From positions 1-8,027 of the forward strand of contig DAOVQH010000101.1 of the NCBI GenBank assembly GCA_030628755.1: 8,027 nucleotides of DNA, in the 5' to 3' direction. Below the pieces are notes generated by a model. It worked only from the letters and a program-made list of their open reading frames with translations. It had not been told where the DNA came from and ran no database searches. A program made the position numbers and the translations under genes. The stretch comes from Candidatus Cloacimonadota bacterium (GTDB taxonomy: Bacteria > Cloacimonadota > Cloacimonadia > Cloacimonadales > TCS61). Shown here in pieces: positions 1 to 5,559 of this stretch (position 1 is its first letter; every line of letters begins with the position of its first letter).

Positions 1-1
1 A

Positions 2-721
2 ACACTTGGTTGTGCAGATTATCTGCGGGAAAAATTCCCAACATTTAAAGTCTGTGCAGGTGAAGCTCTCCAATGCCCCACTCTACTTTATAACGGTTAT
101 GGTGGACATCGCATCGAAGGTATCGGAGACAAGCACGTTCCCTGGATACACAATATCAAGAATATGGACATGGTCGCAGGCATCGATGATGAACCTAATA
201 TGCACATTATGAGACTTTTCAATGAGTCGGAAGGTAAAAAATTCCTGGTTGAAGAAATCGGTGTCGAACCTGAACTCGTGGAAAAACTTGACCTCTTGGG
301 AATCTCATCTATTGCTAACCTGATGGGTGCGATTAAAATGGCAAAATACTATGAAATGAACGAAAATGATATTGTATTCACAGTTGCCACAGATTCTATG
401 GAATTGTATCAATCAAGAATTATTGAAGAACGAGAGCGGTTTGGTGAATTCGATTCTAAAAAAGCTGCAATTATCTATGAAGCAGACCTGATAGGAATTG
501 GCATAGATCACATGATAGAAATGACCTACTATGAAAAAAGAAGGATGCACAACCTGAAATACTTCACCTGGATCGAGCAGCAGGGAAAAACCGTGGAAGA
601 ACTGAATGCACAATGGTATGATGACAACTATTGGAAAAGACAATTTGCAAAAATTAACGAGTGGGATAAAAAAATCATGGAATTCAATGAAAGAACCGGA
701 TTGTTGAAGGAATATGAGTAA
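2..721 (+). CDS. PLP-dependent cysteine synthase/CBS-like enzyme, C-terminal part
   Basis: The frame is open from the first bases of the window, so the gene starts upstream; 239 residues are visible, ending at TAA 719-721. The visible part resembles the C-terminal half of fold-type II PLP enzymes of the cysteine synthase / cystathionine beta-synthase group. It contains a segment reading HRIEGIGDKHVPWIHN, comparable to the IEGIG(Y) segment of CBS, and later GISSIANLMGAIKMAKYY, comparable to the GISGGAN-type stretch that precedes a helix in this fold. A long charged and aromatic tail (YYEKRRMHNLKYFTW, EELNAQWYDD) extends past the usual cysteine synthase end. The PLP-binding lysine and the phosphate loop would lie upstream and cannot be checked. 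No specific reaction can be assigned. The neighbouring threonine-synthase-like gene and molybdenum hydroxylase suggest an operon for amino acid or purine breakdown, which is inference. An unrelated cassette separates it from the next metabolic gene. Confidence 0.75.
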   Translation, partial: TLGCADYLREKFPTFKVCAGEALQCPTLLYNGYGGHRIEGIGDKHVPWIHNIKNMDMVAGIDDEPNMHIMRLFNESEGKKFLVEEIGVEPELVEKLDLLGISSIANLMGAIKMAKYYEMNENDIVFTVATDSMELYQSRIIEERERFGEFDSKKAAIIYEADLIGIGIDHMIEMTYYEKRRMHNLKYFTWIEQQGKTVEELNAQWYDDNYWKRQFAKINEWDKKIMEFNERTGLLKEYE

Positions 722-726
722 ATAAA

Positions 727-757
727 TTAACCACCGAGAACACCGAAAGACACCGAG
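727..757 (+). repeat. CCACCGAG repeat, copy 1, with inverted fragment at 776-787
   Basis: This forward copy begins TTAACCACCGAGAACACC and ends GACACCGAG. Bases 728-757 match 1181-1210 at 29 of 30 positions. A short fragment of the opposite orientation follows at 776-787 (TTCGGTGAATCT). It is identical to 1273-1284 inside copy 4, so the left border probably once had the same facing-repeat arrangement as the right border. The repeat starts 5 bases after the stop codon of the upstream PLP enzyme. Confidence 0.85.
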
Positions 758-809
758 AGTGTTTAAAATGATTTGTTCGGTGAATCTTTAAGGTAATTGT
801 AAGGGGAAA

Positions 810-1178
810 ATGATATATTATAAAGATCTTTCGGATAGAATTATTAAATGTGCTATTGAAGTTCATAAAATACTTGGGAATGGATTCCTTGAAAAAGTGT
901 ATGAAAATTCAATGATGCATGAGTTTGAATTTGATAAAATTTCTGCACAAAATCAAATACCTATCCCAGTCTATTACAAAGGAAAAATTGTTGGTGATTA
1001 TTTTGCTGATATTGTCGTAGAAAATAAAATTATCCTTGAATTGAAAGTTGTTCAAAAGATTTTACCGATTCATAGTGCTCAATTAATCCATTATCTTAAA
1101 GCTACAAATTTCAAAGTAGGTTACGTTATTAACTTTGGTTCGAAAGAAAAACTTGAATTCAAAAGATGGGTAAATTGA
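810..1178 (+). CDS. GxxExxY family protein, predicted PD-(D/E)XK nuclease fold
   Basis: This 122-residue protein carries the defining motif of the GxxExxY family (TIGR04256/PF13366 type) at G25-F-L-E28-K-V-Y31. Further on are D67 (in FADIVV), E77-L-K79 and a Q91 in a SAQLIHYL helix. The order Glu, Asp, Glu-x-Lys, Gln is what a PD-(D/E)XK nuclease core looks like, so the catalytic set appears intact. The biological role of the family is not established. The length is normal for the family and the frame is undamaged. The start at 810 is supported by AAGGGG at 801-806, although the 3-base spacing is short. The gene has no metabolic link to its neighbours and is bracketed on both sides by CCACCGAG repeats, which suggests it arrived with them. 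It could act in DNA maintenance, in defence or in moving its own cassette; the sequence does not say which. Confidence 0.88.
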   Translation: MIYYKDLSDRIIKCAIEVHKILGNGFLEKVYENSMMHEFEFDKISAQNQIPIPVYYKGKIVGDYFADIVVENKIILELKVVQKILPIHSAQLIHYLKATNFKVGYVINFGSKEKLEFKRWVN

Positions 1179-1180
1179 AC

Positions 1181-1210
1181 TAACCACCGAGAACACCGAA
1201 AGACACTGAG
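1181..1210 (+). repeat. CCACCGAG repeat, copy 2
   Basis: This forward copy starts 2 bases after the stop codon of the GxxExxY gene. It differs from copy 1 at one base (CACTGAG instead of CACCGAG). Bases 1183-1199 are perfectly complementary (17 bp) to 1240-1256 in copy 3. The region can therefore fold as a hairpin with a long AT-rich loop, or in a shorter register pairing CACCGAAA (1194-1201) with TTTCGGTG (1228-1235). It might act as a weak transcription end for the small gene, although no U-tract follows directly. Confidence 0.85.
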
Positions 1211-1226
1211 AAAAAAATAAAATTTA

Positions 1227-1256
1227 TTTTCGGTGAACCTCGGTGTTCTCGGTGGT
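1227..1256 (-). repeat. CCACCGAG repeat, copy 3 (inverted)
   Basis: This copy lies in the opposite orientation to copies 1 and 2 and ends TTCTCGGTGGT. It shares 27 of 30 bases with copy 4 (1271-1300); the two form a direct pair separated by 14 bases of AT-rich sequence. It faces copy 2 and forms a 17-bp perfect inverted repeat with it. Confidence 0.85.
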
Positions 1257-1270
1257 AAAATTAATTTGTC

Positions 1271-1300
1271 TTTTCGGTGAATCTCAGTATTCTCGGTGGT
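1271..1300 (-). repeat. CCACCGAG repeat, copy 4 (inverted), abutting the next start codon
   Basis: This second inverted copy ends 6 bases before the ATG of the threonine-synthase-like gene. Its terminal GGTGG (1295-1299) lies 7 bases before that ATG and differs from the consensus ribosome-binding core GGAGG at one base. The mobile-looking repeat therefore probably serves as the Shine-Dalgarno site of the downstream metabolic gene. Confidence 0.8.
1295..1299 (+). promoter_or_regulatory. Repeat-derived ribosome-binding site
   Basis: GGTGG sits 7 bases before ATG 1307 and is the only purine/G-rich stretch at suitable distance. It settles the start codon choice: the in-frame GTG at 1277 lies inside the repeat itself and would add ten repeat-encoded residues ahead of the conserved zinc ribbon. 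Confidence 0.5.
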
Positions 1301-1306
1301 GAATTA

Positions 1307-2584
1307 ATGAAAAATAAATATTACTTTGAATGCACAACTTGCGGGAAAGAATATTCCCCTGATGAAGTTACTTACCTATGCCCCATCTGTGAAAAGGAAA
1401 ACGATGGCACCCAGCCACCTAAAGGTGTCTTGAAAACTCTTTATAAGTATGAAAAGATCAGAACCCTCTATAAAAAACACAAACTTTTCGATAAACTCAA
1501 AGAAAAGGAATATCGAGAACTTTTACCGATCAAATCAGAACGAAGTTTATCTTTTTTAAAAGTTGGAAAGACTCCACTTTATGATATTTCAAACTTAACA
1601 AGTTTCAAAAACTTGTTAAGTTTTGAGAAAGTCCCTTTCCATCTTTTCCTCAAAGATGACTCCCAGAATCCAACCTTTTCCTTCAAAGACAGAGCTTCCG
1701 ACCTTGTTTGTGCTTATGCAAAAGAACATGGAATTGATACGATAGTTGCTGCTTCAACAGGAAATGCTGGTTCTTCCTTAGCAGGAATCTGTGCTTCGCA
1801 AAATCAAAAAGCTATGATTTTTGTACCAGCCTCCGCACCCAAAGCCAAGCTCGTCCAGATTTGCATGTACGGAGCACAATTAATTCCGGTTGATGGTTCT
1901 TATGATGATGCTTTTGAACTCAGCATCGAAGCCACTAAAAAATTTGGTTGGTACAATCGCAATACTGCCTACAATCCTTTTACAATAGAAGGAAAGAAGA
2001 TCGTTTCATTCGAGATATTTCAACAAATGGGACAAAATATCCCAGATCGGGTTTTTGTTCCAGTAGGTGATGGTTGTATAATTTCAGGGGTTTATAAAGG
2101 CTTTGAAGACCTTCTCAAACTCAGGCTAATCGAGAAAATTCCAATAATTGTTGCTGTTCAATCTGAGGGAAGTGATAATACGATCAGAAATCTGGATAGC
2201 AATAAATTTACATCAAAACCCAGCACTACAATCGCAGATTCTATAGCTGTGGATATTCCCCGCAATTTCTGGATGACTAAGAAATACATAGAAGAATACA
2301 AAGGTGAATGGATTTCCATAAATGATGAAGAAATTATTTCAGCTTCCAAAATCCTAAGCGAAAATACAGGTATCTTCGCAGAACCTGCTGCAGCAGCCAG
2401 TTTCGCAGGATTACTAAAATATAATGAACTGAATAAAATTGACGAAAATTCTAAGAATGTTGTTTTGCTTACTGGCAGCGGTTTGAAGGATTTGAACGCT
2501 GTTCAGTCAATTATTAATATTCCAAAACCTATAAAACCGAGTCTGGATGAAGTACATAAATTGATAAAAAAATTCAAAAAGTAA
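1307..2584 (+). CDS. thrC: Threonine-synthase-like PLP enzyme with zinc ribbon
   Basis: The protein has 425 residues from ATG 1307. An N-terminal zinc ribbon (C9, C12, C25, C28) precedes a fold-type II PLP domain. NPTFSFKDR places the PLP-binding lysine at K127, STGNAG (150-155) follows, then a phosphate-loop region VGDGCIISG, and a threonine-synthase-like TGSGLKD near the C-terminus. Canonical threonine synthase makes threonine from O-phosphohomoserine. The zinc-ribbon form is common in archaeal-type relatives and in annotated enzymes of unproven activity. The GDG in the phosphate loop differs from the more usual GGG or GNGG. The gene is followed after 15 bases by the molybdenum hydroxylase and preceded, beyond the cassette, by another fold-type II enzyme. 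No other threonine-biosynthesis gene (hom, thrB) is present, so a catabolic ammonia-lyase-like role is a fair alternative. Residues 95-106 are encoded by a palindrome that may be an insertion. Confidence 0.82.
   Translation: MKNKYYFECTTCGKEYSPDEVTYLCPICEKENDGTQPPKGVLKTLYKYEKIRTLYKKHKLFDKLKEKEYRELLPIKSERSLSFLKVGKTPLYDISNLTSFKNLLSFEKVPFHLFLKDDSQNPTFSFKDRASDLVCAYAKEHGIDTIVAASTGNAGSSLAGICASQNQKAMIFVPASAPKAKLVQICMYGAQLIPVDGSYDDAFELSIEATKKFGWYNRNTAYNPFTIEGKKIVSFEIFQQMGQNIPDRVFVPVGDGCIISGVYKGFEDLLKLRLIEKIPIIVAVQSEGSDNTIRNLDSNKFTSKPSTTIADSIAVDIPRNFWMTKKYIEEYKGEWISINDEEIISASKILSENTGIFAEPAAAASFAGLLKYNELNKIDENSKNVVLLTGSGLKDLNAVQSIINIPKPIKPSLDEVHKLIKKFKK
1591..1623. repeat. 33-bp palindrome inside the threonine-synthase-like reading frame
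   Basis: Two perfectly complementary 15-base arms (AAACTTAACAAGTTT at 1591-1605, AAACTTGTTAAGTTT at 1609-1623) are separated by CAA. The region codes for SNLTSFKNLLSF (about residues 95-106), between TPLY and the HLFLKDDSQNPT active-site segment. A stem this long and perfect is not expected by chance in coding DNA. The segment also looks a few residues longer than I would expect in typical threonine synthases. An in-frame insertion of a palindromic repeat is the likely origin, inferred. Confidence 0.75.
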
Positions 2585-2599
2585 TCTTTTAAAGTAACT

Positions 2600-4774
2600 A
2601 TGAAACAAGTAAGAAAATTCGATGCAAGACCCAAGCTCGACGGTTCCTGGAAATTCCTGGATGATTATTCTTACAAAGATATGATTTACGGAGGTCTGTT
2701 CTACTCCACGGTTCATCATGGAATTATTAGAAAAATAACCTTCCCTGTAGAATTTAATCTTACCGAGTTCACAATAGTTTTCGCAAAAGATATTCCCGGG
2801 AAAAATATCGTTCCTGAACCGGAATGTGACCAGCCGTTCATGGCAGATAAAGAAGTTTTTCATTTTGGTCAGGTAATTATGGGAGTTGCACATCCCTCCA
2901 AGGAAATATTAAAAAAATTCATAAAACAAATCAAAGTTGAATACGAAGAACTTCCTGCAATTGTAGATGTTAAAGAATGTTTGGAAAACGAAAAAAATGC
3001 ATTTGGGAAAGAGATAATAATTGACCATAGACGAAATGTTAAACCTGAAAAAGGCTGGATTAGAACACACTCTGTCTATTACACTACCCATCAAGAGCAG
3101 GCGTATCTTGAACCTCAAGGAATGATAGCAATCTACAAACCAGAAGACAGAATAATGTTCGTTCGTGGAACAATGCAGTGTCCTTTCTTTGTTAAAGATG
3201 GTGTAGAAGCTATCATGGGAAATACTATCAAAGAAGCTATTATTGAAACATCAGAAGGTATTGGTGGAGCTTTTGGAGGAAAGGAAGATTTCCCGAGTCT
3301 TCTTGCAGGGATAACTGCTCTTCTTGCTTATAAAAGTGGCAAACCTGTAAAGGTCGTGCTGGATAGAGCAGACGATATTCAGATAACAACCAAACGACAT
3401 CCCTCCCGTGTAGAAATCGAAACCTATACCAATCCCAAAACCAGGAAAATCAGAAAATTAAAAATAGATTACAGATTAGATGCAGGAGCATATCAAACAC
3501 TTTCTCCTGTTGTTCTGGCACGAGGTGTTTTACATTCAATTGGTGGTTATGCTGTTGAAGATGTTTATATTCGGGGAAGACTTTTCAGAAGCAATACTCC
3601 ATCAAATGGAGCATTTCGAGGATTCGGAGCACCCCAGGCATTTTTTGCTATCGAATCTCATATCGATAAAATTGCTTCCCATATGAAAATAAATCCATAC
3701 GAATTTAGAAAAGCAAATATCTTAAAATTTGGAGATGAGTTCCCAACTACACAGAAAATCACTGAAAACCATCTTTATGACTGCCTGGAACGAGTTATTG
3801 TAAAGTCCGATTATCACAAAAAACTGAAAGAATTTTCTAAGTTCAATAAAACCCTTAAAGATAAAAAAGGTATTGGAATTTCAATCGGTTATCACGGTGG
3901 TGGTTACACTGGAAGTGGGGAAAAATTACTGAATTCTGAAGTAAAAATAACTATTGATAAAGAAGGATTTGTGAACATTTTTGTTGCCAATGTAGATATG
4001 GGACAAGGAGCACATACAACTCTCGCTCAAATGGTAAATGAAACTCTTGAACACCCGCTGGAAAAGACAATTGTTCAACTCCCAAATACAAAGAAAACAC
4101 CAAATAGTGGACCTACTGTGGCTTCACGAACTATCTACATTATCGGAAATCTACTCCGAAAACTTTCCAAAAAAATAAAAGATGAACTTAAATTCGAAAA
4201 CCTTGAAAGATTCATTAAAGAAAATCAAGATAAATTCCCTAAAGAATACAGGATGCATTTCACACCAGACCCTTCTGCTGTTTTTGACGATAAAACTTAT
4301 CAGGGAGTTGCATACAAAGATTACTCCTGGGCAGCATGTGTAACTGAAATTTACTATCACGCTGATATATACCAGATTGAACTAAAAAAAATCTGGAACG
4401 TACTTGATATAGGGAACATTGTAAACCCAAAAATTGCAGAAGGACAGGTTGAGGGTGCTAACATCCAAGCAATGGGATATGCTCTCTCAGAATTCTTCTA
4501 CAAAAAAGGATATGGAAGAATTCAAGGATTTACTGATTATGCTATTCCAACCACTTTTGATATTCCTGAAATCGATATAGAGTTCATTCATACGGACAGC
4601 ACTACTGCGAAAGGTCTTGGCGAGATCCCGATGGATTACCCTGCTCCTGCAATCAGGAATGCTTTCTATAATGCCACAGGAATTTTTATCGATGAGATAC
4701 CTCTGACCCCGGAGAGAATATTAAAAACAATGAATAAATTGCCACAGACTAACACTGACGATACACAGACATAG
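2600..4774 (+). CDS. Xanthine dehydrogenase family protein, molybdopterin-binding subunit
   Basis: The 724-residue catalytic subunit belongs to the molybdenum hydroxylase family (E. coli XdhA type). A short N-terminal alpha/beta-hammerhead domain (about 1-125) precedes the two-part molybdopterin domain. Active-site landmarks by family comparison are Q193 (TMQCPF), GGAFGGKE 222-229, AFRGFG 338-343, MGQG 467-470 and KGLGE 671-675. E675 corresponds to the catalytic base (bovine E1261). E229 and R340 correspond to the purine-binding Glu802 and Arg880, which aldehyde oxidases usually lack. HQEQAYLEPQG and NSGPTVASRT resemble the YgfN/selenium-dependent branch, although selenium use cannot be read from the protein. 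Purine or another N-heterocycle is the likely substrate. The gene starts 15 bases after the upstream stop without a clear ribosome site, suggesting translational coupling. The last ten residues (PQTNTDDTQT) are encoded by a repeat. Confidence 0.93.
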   Translation: MKQVRKFDARPKLDGSWKFLDDYSYKDMIYGGLFYSTVHHGIIRKITFPVEFNLTEFTIVFAKDIPGKNIVPEPECDQPFMADKEVFHFGQVIMGVAHPSKEILKKFIKQIKVEYEELPAIVDVKECLENEKNAFGKEIIIDHRRNVKPEKGWIRTHSVYYTTHQEQAYLEPQGMIAIYKPEDRIMFVRGTMQCPFFVKDGVEAIMGNTIKEAIIETSEGIGGAFGGKEDFPSLLAGITALLAYKSGKPVKVVLDRADDIQITTKRHPSRVEIETYTNPKTRKIRKLKIDYRLDAGAYQTLSPVVLARGVLHSIGGYAVEDVYIRGRLFRSNTPSNGAFRGFGAPQAFFAIESHIDKIASHMKINPYEFRKANILKFGDEFPTTQKITENHLYDCLERVIVKSDYHKKLKEFSKFNKTLKDKKGIGISIGYHGGGYTGSGEKLLNSEVKITIDKEGFVNIFVANVDMGQGAHTTLAQMVNETLEHPLEKTIVQLPNTKKTPNSGPTVASRTIYIIGNLLRKLSKKIKDELKFENLERFIKENQDKFPKEYRMHFTPDPSAVFDDKTYQGVAYKDYSWAACVTEIYYHADIYQIELKKIWNVLDIGNIVNPKIAEGQVEGANIQAMGYALSEFFYKKGYGRIQGFTDYAIPTTFDIPEIDIEFIHTDSTTAKGLGEIPMDYPAPAIRNAFYNATGIFIDEIPLTPERILKTMNKLPQTNTDDTQT

Positions 4775-4837
4775 AAATTTTTTGATAAAGAAATATATAC
4801 TCAGAATTAGTCAGTGAAATCAGTGTAAGTCATTGGC
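4741..4837. repeat. Imperfect inverted repeat across the end of the molybdopterin subunit gene
   Basis: The arm GCCACAGACTAACACTGA (4741-4758) is complementary at 15 of 18 positions to 4820-4837, whose reverse complement reads GCCAATGACTTACACTGA. The left arm lies in the coding sequence and produces the tail PQTNTDD; the right arm lies just ahead of the truncated Fe-S copy. A shortened version of the right arm (AAATCAGTG then GTTAAAGAG, 5002-5019) recurs upstream of the intact Fe-S gene. The style (CCACAGACxxACACTGA) is similar to the CCACCGAGxxACACCGA repeats of the upstream cassette, but they are not the same sequence. Confidence 0.6.
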
Positions 4838-4849
4838 TAAAGAGAAAAA

Positions 4850-4945
4850 ATGAAGATGTCATTTACTTTAAATGACAAGAAAGTTAACATAGATGTTGAC
4901 CCAATGAAAAGACTTTCTTCTCGTTCCCATCAGGCAGTTGCCTGA
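4850..4945 (+). pseudogene. Truncated second copy of the Fe-S subunit N-terminus
   Basis: ATG 4850 opens a frame of 31 codons. Its first 22 residues (to MKRL) match the start of the intact Fe-S subunit at 15 positions, including IDVDPMKRL. The match ends where the double-hairpin element begins, and the frame stops at TGA 4943-4945 inside that hairpin. The leader sequences also match (CTAAAGAGAAAAAATGAAG versus TTAAAGAGAAAAAAATGAAG). The coding copies differ at many synonymous sites, so this is not a fresh duplication. Possible origins are the remnant of a diverged paralogous Fe-S gene, or an old tandem duplicate that lost everything after about 22 codons. The peptide lacks all cluster-binding cysteines and cannot function as an Fe-S protein. 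Confidence 0.75.
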
Positions 4946-4994
4946 TGGGAATGCATTTGGGTTTTCTGTTCCCAAGCTGGGGCTTGGGAACAAG
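4920..4994. repeat. Double-hairpin REP/MITE-like element
   Basis: Two perfect hairpins stand side by side. The first has 13-bp arms, TTCCCATCAGGCA (4924-4936) and 4939-4951, with 2 bases between them. The second has 10-bp arms, GTTCCCAAGC (4968-4977) and 4982-4991, with a 4-base loop. The linker contains ATGCATTT. The outer ends CTCGTTCCC (4920-4928) and GGGAACAAG (4986-4994) are inverted repeats matching at 8 of 9 bases. This is the architecture of non-autonomous palindromic elements of the REP/BIME kind, which are often mobilised by a single-strand (Y1/RAYT) transposase in other genomes; none is visible here. It lies exactly at the break of the truncated Fe-S copy and 31 bases before the intact gene, and it is richer in GC than its surroundings. 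In mRNA the hairpins could also alter expression of the intact gene. Confidence 0.8.
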
Positions 4995-5025
4995 GTATAG
5001 AAAATCAGTGGTTAAAGAGAAAAAA

Positions 5026-5487
5026 ATGAAGATAAATTTTATCCTGAACGAAAATGAAGTTTCGATCGACGTCGATCCAATGAAACGTCTTCTTGATATT
5101 TTACGAGAGGATTTTGGTTTGACCGGTACAAAAGAAGGTTGTGGTGAAGGCGAATGTGGAGCTTGTACAATTCTCCTGGATGGGAAACCTGTAACCAGTT
5201 GCATTTTAAACGCAATTCACGCAGATGGTAAAGAAATTTACACAGTTGAAGGAATCGCAGAAAAACATATTGGAAAATTACTTATTGATTGTTTTGACGA
5301 AACAAATGCTGTTCAGTGTGGATTCTGTTTCCCGGGATTTCTGGTTTCTTCTTATTATTATCTGAAGACAGATGGAGAAAAGAACCTGGATAAGATCAAG
5401 AAAGCTCTTTCTGGCAACATCTGTCGCTGTACAGGATATCAGAAGATCTTCGAATCCGTGATGATGGCATGTGTAAGAAAATCCTAA
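5026..5487 (+). CDS. Xanthine dehydrogenase family, 2x[2Fe-2S] iron-sulfur subunit
   Basis: The 153-residue subunit has two [2Fe-2S] domains. The plant-ferredoxin-type cluster is bound by C39, C44, C47 and C59 (GCGEGECGACTIL...SC). The helical-domain cluster is bound by C98, C101, C133 and C135 (QCGFCFPG and NICRCTGY). It relays electrons from the molybdenum centre to FAD. The length is normal for the family and all eight ligands are present. ATG 5026 is chosen because it gives the standard N-terminus (MKINFILNENEVSIDVD). The frame is open further upstream to 4945, but that extension only translates the double-hairpin element. A weak AAAGAG lies shortly before the start. The gene sits 251 bases after the molybdopterin subunit, an unusually large gap for such an operon, filled by the repeat, the broken copy and the hairpin element. 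E. coli would call this subunit XdhC. Confidence 0.95.
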   Translation: MKINFILNENEVSIDVDPMKRLLDILREDFGLTGTKEGCGEGECGACTILLDGKPVTSCILNAIHADGKEIYTVEGIAEKHIGKLLIDCFDETNAVQCGFCFPGFLVSSYYYLKTDGEKNLDKIKKALSGNICRCTGYQKIFESVMMACVRKS

Positions 5488-5559
5488 TTATACTCTATAA
5501 AGGAATAAAAATTGCATCATAACCTATCGTTAGAATGAAATGTTTTAAAAAGGTTTAAA

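Larger units (their letters stand above)
727..1300. mobile_element. Candidate repeat-bounded GxxExxY cassette
   Basis: One small gene (810-1178) is enclosed by related CCACCGAG repeats. On the left is a forward copy (727-757) plus an inverted fragment (776-787). On the right are a forward copy (1181-1210) and two inverted copies (1227-1256, 1271-1300). The outermost repeats point inwards, so the unit has inverted ends (ACCACCGAGA at 730-739, TCTCGGTGGT at 1291-1300). The hexamer AATTAA occurs immediately outside or overlapping both ends (725-730, 1302-1307). This could be a target duplication, but the surroundings are AT-rich and the same hexamer also occurs at 1259-1264. The unit separates two PLP-enzyme genes. 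Removing it at the hexamer would put the downstream ATG 8 bases after the upstream stop codon, as in a tight operon. No transposase is encoded, so any movement would need help from elsewhere. Calling it a mobile unit is inference from structure. Confidence 0.4.

Noticed and set aside
727..1300. CRISPR array
   Set aside because: The 30-bp repeats occur in both orientations, with irregular spacing and a gene between them; no regular spacers or cas genes.
1277..1306. Upstream GTG start for the threonine-synthase-like gene
   Set aside because: The ten extra residues would be encoded wholly by repeat copy 4, and ATG 1307 gives a normal zinc-ribbon N-terminus with a plausible ribosome-binding site.
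2507..2893. 128-codon minus-strand frame
   Set aside because: It overlaps two well-supported genes on the + strand and resembles no family; a shadow of AT-rich coding sequence.
4945..5025. N-terminal extension of the Fe-S subunit by 27 residues
   Set aside because: It translates the double-hairpin element and its flank; ATG 5026 yields the standard family start and length.
5512..5538. Eight-codon TTG frame between Fe-S and FAD genes, preceded by AAAGG
   Set aside because: It needs a rare start codon and has no supporting content; the FAD gene has its own ribosome-binding site.
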